64,000 nt of DNA, taken from positions 5,146,001 to 5,210,000 of the forward strand of contig NZ_JADBGF010000001.1 in the NCBI RefSeq assembly GCF_014873495.1. Reading direction: 5' to 3'. The position numbers and the translations under genes were made by a program. Under the pieces are notes generated by a model that saw only the letters and a list, made by a program, of their open reading frames with translations, was not told the DNA's origin and ran no database searches. This stretch comes from Streptomyces stelliscabiei (lineage in GTDB: Bacteria > Actinomycetota > Actinomycetes > Streptomycetales > Streptomycetaceae). Every line of letters begins with the position of its first letter. Positions within the stretch are counted from its first letter, which is position 1. This document shows, piece after piece, positions 57,550-64,000 of the stretch.

Positions 57550-58461
57550 CTACGCCGCGACGAGATACGAGAAGACGGACTCGAGCGACTCGTCCGACGG
57601 CGAGACCGTGAGCAGACGGATGCCGTGGTCCCGGGCCACCCTCGGCAACAGCGTCGTGAACCTGCCGAAGTCGACGGCCTGGATACGCAGAGCACCCTCG
57701 GCCAGGTCCACTTCGATCCCAGCGGTCGACGGGTCGGCGATCAGTGCGGCGGCCAGGGCACGGTCGTCGCTGGAGCGCACCAGATAGCGGTGCGGGCGGT
57801 CGGTCATCAGGCGGCGGATGCGCCGGAAGTCACCGCTCGCCGCATGCCGTCCGGCGACGATCACCTCGATGTGGGCCGCCAACTGCTCGACCTCTTCGAG
57901 GATGTGGGACGAGAACAGCACTGTGCGGCCCTCGTCGCCCATGCGCCGCAGCAGGTCCATGAGCTGCATGCGTTGGCGCGGGTCCATGCCGTTGAACGGC
58001 TCGTCCAGCAGAAGCAGGGACGGTTCGTGCACCAGCGCGGACGCCATCTTCACGCGCTGGCGCATGCCCTTGGAGTACGTGGAGATCTTGCGGTCCTGCG
58101 CGTACTCCATCTCCACCGTGGCCAGCGCCCGCTGGGCGGCCTTGGCTCCGAGGCCGTGCAACTCGGCGTTGGCGACGACGAATTCGCGACCCGTGAGGAA
58201 GTCGTACATCGCCTCGCGCTCGGGAACGATGCCGATGTGCTTGTAGATCTGCTCGTTGCGCCACACCGGCGTGCCGTCCAGTGTGACGGAGCCCGTGGAG
58301 GGGGCGAGGAAGCCGCCCATCATGTTGATGAGGGTGGACTTCCCGGCGCCGTTCGGGCCGAGCAGGCCGGTGACACCGGGGCCGATCGTCATCGTGACGT
58401 CGTTGACCGCCACCACGTTGCCGAACCAGCGTGAGACGTGGTCGATGTTGAGCGTGGTCAC
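57550..58461 (-). CDS. ABC transporter ATP-binding protein
   Basis: 303 aa from the GTG at 58461, which overlaps the upstream permease stop (GTGA). Walker A GPNGAGKST, signature YSKGMRQRVKMA, Walker B LLLLDEPFNGMDP, H-loop SSHIL. A ~90-residue C-terminal domain (HRYLVRSSDDRAL and onward) is typical of ABC-2 drug or membrane-lipid exporters. Confidence 0.93.
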   Translation of the reverse strand: MTTLNIDHVSRWFGNVVAVNDVTMTIGPGVTGLLGPNGAGKSTLINMMGGFLAPSTGSVTLDGTPVWRNEQIYKHIGIVPEREAMYDFLTGREFVVANAELHGLGAKAAQRALATVEMEYAQDRKISTYSKGMRQRVKMASALVHEPSLLLLDEPFNGMDPRQRMQLMDLLRRMGDEGRTVLFSSHILEEVEQLAAHIEVIVAGRHAASGDFRRIRRLMTDRPHRYLVRSSDDRALAAALIADPSTAGIEVDLAEGALRIQAVDFGRFTTLLPRVARDHGIRLLTVSPSDESLESVFSYLVAA

Positions 58462-59393
58462 AGCCCGACCTTTCGGTAGCGGCGCATCAGCAGGCCGTAG
58501 GAGCCGGCGATGAGACCCAGGACGACGAGGACGTACAGGGCTCCCTGCCCGTCGGAGGGGCCGTGCCCGCCGGGGAAGGCGGAGGTGGCGCCCAGGAAGG
58601 CGGTCTGTACGCCGTCTATCAGCGTGATGGGTGAGAAGAACCCGAGCCAGGGCACCGCGTCCGAGCTGCTCTGCTCGTTGGCGATGGCCTGGACCACGGA
58701 CACCGCCCCGTAGGAGATGGTCAGGACGGCGATGACGGCCGCGATACCGAAGCCCCGCCGCGGGGTGACCGCCGAGATCACCAGGCCGATGCCGGCGAAG
58801 AGGAGCGACAGCAACGCCACGGACACCAGCCCCTGTGCCAATCCCTTGGTCTGGTCGGTGAAGTCGAGTTTGGCCAGCAGCGCGCCGATGTAGAGCACGA
58901 GCAGGGGCACCGCGGTGAGGATGAACAGTGCCGAGGTCAGCGCCGCGAACTTCGCGCGGACGTAGTCGGCGGTCTCGATAGGGCGCGAGAAGTACAGCGG
59001 GACCGTCTTGAAGCGCAGGTCGCGCGAGACGGACTGCGGTGCCTGGGAGGCGACATAGAGGCCGATGACGGCCTGCATGATGACCGCGTAGTCGGTGTAC
59101 TTGATGGGAAGGTCGTTGGCCTGCGTGGCGACCGCGACGGCCACCATGATGGCCGCCGGCACGCACATCACCGCGAACAGCAGCATCGGCAGCACCTTGG
59201 ACTTGGCCGAACGGCCCAGTCCGTAGGCGCCCCGCAGGGACTGCGAGTACAGCGCGCGGCGGGCGTAGGCGCGGCCGAGGCGGGGGCCGTCGTAGGAGCG
59301 GTATCCGATGTTGTGGATACGGCTCTGCTCGCCCGTGCGAGCGGGCTGTCCGGCGAGGGCCGATGCTGGTGCATCGTGCTGCTCAACCGCCAT
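58458..59393 (-). CDS. ABC transporter permease
   Basis: 311 aa from the ATG at 59393. A ~65-residue cytoplasmic tail with IHNIGYRSYDGPRLGRAYAR is followed by about six membrane helices (VLPMLLFAVMCVPAAIMVAV, FILTAVPLLVLYIGALLA, LVSVALLSLLFAGIGLVISA). SRDLRFKTVPLYFSRPIE is the loop that contacts the ATPase. It overlaps the previous ATPase gene by 11 bp. Confidence 0.9.
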   Translation of the reverse strand: MAVEQHDAPASALAGQPARTGEQSRIHNIGYRSYDGPRLGRAYARRALYSQSLRGAYGLGRSAKSKVLPMLLFAVMCVPAAIMVAVAVATQANDLPIKYTDYAVIMQAVIGLYVASQAPQSVSRDLRFKTVPLYFSRPIETADYVRAKFAALTSALFILTAVPLLVLYIGALLAKLDFTDQTKGLAQGLVSVALLSLLFAGIGLVISAVTPRRGFGIAAVIAVLTISYGAVSVVQAIANEQSSSDAVPWLGFFSPITLIDGVQTAFLGATSAFPGGHGPSDGQGALYVLVVLGLIAGSYGLLMRRYRKVGL

Positions 59394-60378
59394 GGCCGAC
59401 CGCCTCCTTCCCTGCGTCCTGGGCGCTGCGGGTGCCCGTCTGCTCGTCGTTGTCCTGGAAGACCTCGGCGATCTGGTGCCTGCGCTGCTCCATGCGGACG
59501 AGGCCGAGACCAAGGTCGGCGACGACGTCGCGGACCAGGTCGTAGGTCTCGTCCCCCTGGGCCGTGAGCAGCAGGATGTGCCCGGCTCCCGGGAGCCCGC
59601 CTCCTTCGGAGACGGTCACTCCGCGCGCGTGCAGTGCCTTGCGCAGAGCATCGGTGCCGTCGGGGTGTTCGTCGCTGTCGGTGACCTCGATCGCGAGGGT
59701 CGCCGTGCTCTGGGTGAAGTCCCTGGTGGAACTGGACCGCAGGAGCTTGCCGCCGTCGACCACGACGACGTGGTCGCAGGTCCGTTCCAACTCGCCGAGC
59801 AGATGCGAGGTGACGAGCACCGAGATGCCGAAATCGGTGTGGATGCGGCGGATCAGGCCGAGCATCTCGTCCCGGCCGACCGGGTCCAGGCCGTTGGTCG
59901 GCTCGTCCAGAAAGACCAGCTGCGGGTCGTGCACCAGGGCCTGGGCGAGTTTCACCCGCTGTTTCATGCCCGTGGAGTAGCCGCCTATGGGGCGGTACCG
60001 CTCCTCGTACAGGCCGACGTGGCGCAGGGTGTCCGCGGTGCGCTCGCGCGCGGCGGTCGGTGGCAGTCCGGACATGCGGGCCATGTGCACGACGAACTCG
60101 GTGGCCGAGACGTCGGGCGGCAGGCAGTCGTGCTCCGGCATGTACCCCACGCGCTCGCGGATGGCGCCACCCTTGGTGGCGACGTCCAGGCCGAGCACCT
60201 CGGCACGGCCCTCCGAAGCGGGGGACAGACCCAGCAGGATTTTGATCAGTGTGGACTTGCCGGCGCCATTGGCACCGACGAGTCCCGTCACACCGGGTCC
60301 GATGTCCATGGAGAGCCGGTCAAGAGCGGTCACCCTCGGGAACCGCTTGCTCAGGCTTTCGGTCGCGATCACAGTCAC
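59383..60378 (-). CDS. ABC transporter ATP-binding protein, first gene of the exporter operon
   Basis: 331 aa, GTG start. Walker A GANGAGKST, signature YSTGMKQRVKLA, Walker B LVFLDEPTNGLDP, H-loop TSHLL, then a regulatory C-terminal domain. With the other ATPase and two different permeases it probably forms a hetero-oligomeric ABC-2 exporter; the five genes overlap or nearly touch, so they are one transcript. Substrate unknown. Confidence 0.93.
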   Translation of the reverse strand: MTVIATESLSKRFPRVTALDRLSMDIGPGVTGLVGANGAGKSTLIKILLGLSPASEGRAEVLGLDVATKGGAIRERVGYMPEHDCLPPDVSATEFVVHMARMSGLPPTAARERTADTLRHVGLYEERYRPIGGYSTGMKQRVKLAQALVHDPQLVFLDEPTNGLDPVGRDEMLGLIRRIHTDFGISVLVTSHLLGELERTCDHVVVVDGGKLLRSSSTRDFTQSTATLAIEVTDSDEHPDGTDALRKALHARGVTVSEGGGLPGAGHILLLTAQGDETYDLVRDVVADLGLGLVRMEQRRHQIAEVFQDNDEQTGTRSAQDAGKEAVGHGG

Positions 60379-60825
60379 GATCTAGACATTAGGACCACGG
60401 ACCGCCGCGGTCGTCACCCCGCAGAGCTGTCTACGCGTCACCCTCTAGTCGTACGTGCCCGTAGGGGGTCTCCCTCGCCAGGTCCCCTAGGGGTCGCCCT
60501 GAGGTCGAACGACCCGACGAGGCCGCGCGCCACGAGCCGGCGGCCGTCATGCGTGGAACGACCGGCGTCGCCGTTTCGTGCCCGCCTTCCCGCGTGCGTC
60601 TTCGCGCCCGTGTTCCAGCCTGTCCGTGCACATCCGTCCCGCGCACATCCGGCCCGTGTGCACATCCGTCCCGTGCCCGCCCATCTCGTGCCTGCTCGTC
60701 TCGTCCTCGTCGGTTCTCCACAGCCCCGCCCCACCCCATTGACGCAGCCACCGATCACTGTCACATTCACTGGTGTCACCATGTGAACACGGGCCGTAGT
60801 CGATGAGGGCAGGTGGGGCAGCGAC
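60379..60825. other. Divergent intergenic region between ABC operon and M24 peptidase
   Basis: About 450 bp without a supported gene. It contains the palindrome CCCCTAGGGG (60484-60493) and three imperfect copies of GCACATCCGTCCC at 60628, 60643 and 60660. Confidence 0.4.
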
Positions 60826-61674
60826 ATGACCTCGGCACCGAAAGACGGACTCACCGCGGAGCTGCGAGGGTTCCGGCAGGTCCAGACGCTCGCGTACGAG
60901 TGCGCCGAAGCGGTCGCGGCCCAGCTGAAGCCGGGCGTGACCGAGCGCGAAGCGGCCCGGATGCAGCGGCGCTGGCTGCGCGAGCGCGGCGTACGGGACT
61001 GGTTCCACCTGCCGTTCGCGTGGTTCGGCGACCGCACGGCGTTCGTGAACTTCCGCATACCGCTGCAGTTCTTCCCCACCGACCGCCGCCTCGAAGCGGG
61101 AATGCCCTTCATTCTCGACATGGCCCCCATATACAAGGGCCATACGGCTGACATCGGCTATTCGGGCTGCCTCGGCCCCAGCCCTCTGCACGACAAGCTG
61201 ATGACGGACCTTCGAGCACACCGCGAACTGATCCTGCGCGAGGTGCGCGAGCATCGGTCGTTGCGCGAGATCTATGAGGACGTGGACCGGCTCATGGTCC
61301 GCCAGGGATATGCCAACCGGCATCGCGCGTATCCCTTCGGTGTCATCGCGCACAAGGTGGACCGGATCACGGAACGTCGCTGGTCACCCCATGTGTTCGG
61401 GTTCGGCGCGCGGGCGCTGAAGGGGCTGGCGGCCGACGCGCTGCGCGGGCACCGGGACGGCTGGTCGCCTCTGTGGTCGCCGTACCGGTTCTCCGATCAC
61501 CCGCCCCGGCCGGGGCTGTGGGCGGTCGAGCCCCACCTCGGTTTCCGGGGCATGGGCGCGAAGTTCGAGGAGCTCCTCGTCGTCACCGATTCGGCAGAGG
61601 CCGAGGAGAGCGCGTTCTGGCTGGACGACGATCTACCGCACGTCCGGCGGTGGGCGGAGGAGAAGTGCCGATGA
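60826..61674 (+). CDS. M24-family metallopeptidase
   Basis: 282 aa. Pita-bread fold resembling methionine aminopeptidase and aminopeptidase P. Metal-ligand-type residues are Asp in FILDMAPIYKGHTADIGYSG (two aspartates), His in FGVIAHKVD, Glu in WAVEPHLGF and Glu in KFEELLVV. No N-terminal creatinase domain. Its stop overlaps the next gene by ATGA, so it may act with the hydrolase-SDR fusion. Substrate unknown. Confidence 0.85.
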   Translation: MTSAPKDGLTAELRGFRQVQTLAYECAEAVAAQLKPGVTEREAARMQRRWLRERGVRDWFHLPFAWFGDRTAFVNFRIPLQFFPTDRRLEAGMPFILDMAPIYKGHTADIGYSGCLGPSPLHDKLMTDLRAHRELILREVREHRSLREIYEDVDRLMVRQGYANRHRAYPFGVIAHKVDRITERRWSPHVFGFGARALKGLAADALRGHRDGWSPLWSPYRFSDHPPRPGLWAVEPHLGFRGMGAKFEELLVVTDSAEAEESAFWLDDDLPHVRRWAEEKCR

Positions 61675-63455
61675 CCGAAGGGGGAGAGATGGGGGGCGAG
61701 GTGACGTGTGAAGGGGCGCGGGAGCGTCGGGTGCGCGCGGACGGGGTCGAGCTGTGCGTCGCCGAGCTGGGCGACCCCGAGCAGCCGACCGTGCTGCTCG
61801 TGCACGGTTATCCCGACACCAAGGAAGTCTGGTCCGAGGTCGCCGTACGGCTGGCGGAGCACTTCCACGTGGTGCTGTACGACGTGCGCGGGCACGGCCG
61901 TTCGACGGCACCCGAGCCGTTGCGCGGCGGCTTCACCCTGGAGAAGCTGACGGACGACTTTCTGGCGGTCGCGGACGCGGTCAGTCCCGACCGCCCCGTC
62001 CACCTGGTGGGGCACGACTGGGGCTCCGTGCAGGGGTGGGAATTCGTGACCGTCGAGCGCACCGAGGGACGCATCGCGTCCTTCACCTCGATGTCCGGCC
62101 CGTCCCTCGACCACATGGGGCACTGGATCAAACGGCGGCTGAAGCGCCCGACCCCGCGCCGCATCGGTCAACTCCTCGGTCAGGGCGCCAAGTCCTGGTA
62201 CATCTACGTACTCCACACGCCTGTACTGCCCGAGCTCGCCTGGCGCGGTCCCCTCGGAAAGCACTGGCCCGGCATGGTCCGGCGGGCCGAGAAGCTGACC
62301 GGGGGCGGCTACCCCCGTCCGTCGCTGCCCACGGACGCCGCGCACGGGGCATGGCTGTACCGGGACAACATGCGCACCCGGCTGGCCCACCCCCGTGACG
62401 ACGCGTACGCCCACGCGCCCGTGCAGCTCATCACGCCCCTGGGCGACCAGTTCCTCTCCGAGCAGCTCAACGACGACCTGGAATCGTGGGCTCCGCAACT
62501 CATCCGCCGTACTCTGCCCGCCAAGCACTGGATCCCGCGTACACGTCCGGATCAACTCGCCTCCTGGATCACCGAGTTCGTCACCGCGACCGAGGGCGGG
62601 CGCCCCGCCCCGGTTTCCACCGGGGCGTACACGGACCGGTTCGGTGGGCAGTTGGTGCTGGTCACGGGTGCGGCCGGCGGTATCGGGCGCGCCACAGCCT
62701 TCGCGTTCGCCGAGGCCGGAGCACGCGTCGTCGCCGTCGATCTCGACGCGGAAGGAGCGTCCCGTACCGCGGAGTTGTCCCGGTTGATCGGCGCGCCCGA
62801 GGCCTGGGCCGAGGTGGTCGACGTCTCGGACGAGCGAGCCATGGAGAAACTCGCCGAGAAGGTCGCCACCGAGTACGGCGTGGTCGACGTGTTGGTGAAC
62901 AACGCGGGAGTCGGGCTGTCGGGATCCTTCCTCGACACCACTTCGGAGGACTGGCGGAAGGTCCTCGACGTGAACCTGTGGGGCGTGATCCACGGCTGTC
63001 GGCTGTTCGGCAGGCAGATGGCCGAGCGCGGCCAGGGCGGCCATATCGTCAACACCGCCTCGGCCGCCGCGTATCTGCCTTCCAGATCACTGCCCGCATA
63101 CAGCACCTCCAAGGCGGCCGTCCTCATGCTGAGCGAGTGCCTGCGCGCGGAGCTGGCCGGTCAGGGCATCGGGGTGTCGGCGATCTGCCCCGGCATCGTC
63201 AACACCAACATCACCTCGACCGCGCGTTTCGCCGGCGTCGACTCCGAGGAGGAGAAACGCCGGCAGCGGAAGACCGCGAAGCTGTACGGACTGCGGAACT
63301 ACCCGCCGGAGAAGGTCGCGGACGCCGTTCTGCGCGCGGTCGTCCGCAATCAGGCGGTCGTCCCCGTCACCCCGGAAGCCCACGGCGGCCGCTTCCTGTC
63401 CCGGTTCGCCCCGCGGGCGCTGCGCGCACTCGCCCGACTGGAGCCACCACTGTGA
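61671..63455 (+). CDS. EphD-like alpha/beta hydrolase-SDR fusion oxidoreductase
   Basis: 594 aa from the ATG at 61671 (overlapping ATGA); the ATG at 61689 with GGGGGAGAG is the alternative. The N-terminal epoxide-hydrolase-type domain (~20-315) shows HGYPDTKEVW, nucleophile Asp in GHDWGS and a C-terminal His in LPAKHWIP. The C-terminal SDR domain (~325-594) shows TGAAGGIGR, NNAG, the catalytic YSTSK and CPGIVNT. Length and order equal mycobacterial EphD (epoxide hydrolase plus reductase). It probably reduces or opens a lipid-derived substrate. Confidence 0.93.
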   Translation: MTEGGEMGGEVTCEGARERRVRADGVELCVAELGDPEQPTVLLVHGYPDTKEVWSEVAVRLAEHFHVVLYDVRGHGRSTAPEPLRGGFTLEKLTDDFLAVADAVSPDRPVHLVGHDWGSVQGWEFVTVERTEGRIASFTSMSGPSLDHMGHWIKRRLKRPTPRRIGQLLGQGAKSWYIYVLHTPVLPELAWRGPLGKHWPGMVRRAEKLTGGGYPRPSLPTDAAHGAWLYRDNMRTRLAHPRDDAYAHAPVQLITPLGDQFLSEQLNDDLESWAPQLIRRTLPAKHWIPRTRPDQLASWITEFVTATEGGRPAPVSTGAYTDRFGGQLVLVTGAAGGIGRATAFAFAEAGARVVAVDLDAEGASRTAELSRLIGAPEAWAEVVDVSDERAMEKLAEKVATEYGVVDVLVNNAGVGLSGSFLDTTSEDWRKVLDVNLWGVIHGCRLFGRQMAERGQGGHIVNTASAAAYLPSRSLPAYSTSKAAVLMLSECLRAELAGQGIGVSAICPGIVNTNITSTARFAGVDSEEEKRRQRKTAKLYGLRNYPPEKVADAVLRAVVRNQAVVPVTPEAHGGRFLSRFAPRALRALARLEPPL

Positions 63456-63606
63456 ACCTGTGGGACGGCGGCACGGAGCGAGCGTCATGGGGGCGCCCGG
63501 CGCACCTTCGGCGAGGAAGAGGAGAGCCGTGTCGGGTGTGAGCACACGGGCGGGATCGGCGTAGTCACCGGCGGCGGCCGGGCACGCACAGGAGAGAGGC
63601 ACGAGG

Positions 63607-64000
63607 ATGGTGAACGACGAATCGGCCCAGACCGCGTATCGCATCGAGGACCTGGCGTACCGGAGCGGCGCCACGGTCAGGACGATCCGCGCCTACCAGG
63701 ACCGGGGGCTGCTCCCCCGTCCCGAGCGGCGCGGCCGGGCCAACGTGTACGCGGACACCCATCTGACCAGATTGCGCCAGATCGCCGACCTCCTCGACCG
63801 CGGCTACACCCTGGCCTCCATCAAGGAGCTTCTGGATGCCTGGGACACGGGCCGCGGCCTCGGCGGGGTGCTGGGCCTGGCCGCGGAGGTCGACGGACCG
63901 TGGACCGACGAGAAGGCCGTACGGATCTCACGGGCCGAGTTGGCCGAGCGATTCGGCGGTGCTCCGGACGAGGCGGCGGTGGCGGACGCCATCCGGCTGG
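63607..64000 (+). CDS. MerR-family transcriptional regulator (3' partial)
   Basis: About 131 residues are visible and the frame runs off the right edge. ATG start with AGGAG 13 nt upstream and GAGG adjacent. The N-terminal winged helix-turn-helix YRIEDLAYRSGATVRTIRAY, then QDRGLLPRPERRGRANVY (~11-50) is typical MerR, followed by the start of the dimerisation and effector region (IADLLDRGYTLASIKELLDAW). Ligand unknown. Confidence 0.9.
   Translation, partial: MVNDESAQTAYRIEDLAYRSGATVRTIRAYQDRGLLPRPERRGRANVYADTHLTRLRQIADLLDRGYTLASIKELLDAWDTGRGLGGVLGLAAEVDGPWTDEKAVRISRAELAERFGGAPDEAAVADAIRL

Overview
The window is high-GC actinobacterial DNA, almost certainly Streptomyces. Third-codon positions are strongly G/C, GTG starts are frequent, and the gene sets are typical: the copper and DyP peroxidase cluster sco-ecuC-copCD-dtpA, pheA-serS, an FxSxx-COOH RiPP locus and a SigE-family sigma factor. 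Two exact copies of the Streptomyces parS sequence and a DnaA-box cluster place the segment in the origin-proximal core of a linear chromosome. oriC itself is not in view.

Left core, 1-12.05 kb: the 3' end of a very long sensor/receiver protein with a repeat-rich linker, ending at a 50-bp perfect palindrome that contains parS. Then come a fadD-type CoA ligase behind a TetR-like operator, a SigE-family sigma factor, and a three-gene overlapping operon resembling the mycobacterial steroid side-chain module ChsH2(MaoC-DUF35)-ChsH1(MaoC)-Ltp2. A prim-pol protein, an MT0933-type antitoxin-like protein, a small membrane protein and a 7-bp tandem repeat follow.

Genomic island, 12.1-23.05 kb: it sits against an intact tRNA-Ser(UGA). 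A 41-bp direct repeat of the tRNA 5' half recurs at 23005-23045. The island is a mosaic of an AT-richer OLD-family nuclease with a TTA codon, a NUDIX hydrolase (possibly like Pif of pSAM2), an XRE-TPR regulator with a strong palindromic operator, three small genes (one a 32-aa membrane peptide), a kinase-like protein, a DpnII/MboI-like PD-(D/E)XK nuclease, and a pentapeptide-repeat membrane protein. I see no integrase, replication or transfer gene, so it looks like a decayed integrative element kept as a defence or immunity island.

Middle core, 23-36 kb: HtrA-like protease, glycerophosphodiesterase, RsbW-like ATPase, DUF5926 protein, a secreted protein of unknown function, a second prim-pol protein, a GAF-PP2C phosphatase, Xaa-Pro aminopeptidase, and a coupled pair of CitG-like and secreted intradiol dioxygenase genes.

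Fxs locus, 35.96-44.15 kb: precursor FxsA (C-terminus FQSSV), radical SAM/SPASM-HExxH maturase FxsB, TIR-like FxsC, and the giant FxsT (MinD-like ATPase, TIR-like, NB-ARC and TPR domains). It combines RiPP chemistry with proteins built like an immune receptor and is the most interesting system in the window.

Right core, 44.3-64 kb: an anti-sigma-type ATPase; the extracellular copper pathway (YcnI, Sco, PCu(A)C, CopC-CopD) ending in the Tat-exported DyP peroxidase gene, which carries the second parS inside its coding sequence; pheA; a 725-bp region with 15-bp repeats and DnaA boxes; serS with a HAD phosphatase; tRNA-Ser(GCU); a five-gene ABC exporter operon; an M24 peptidase coupled to an EphD-like hydrolase-SDR fusion; and the start of a MerR regulator. 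Functions come from motif reading without database searches.
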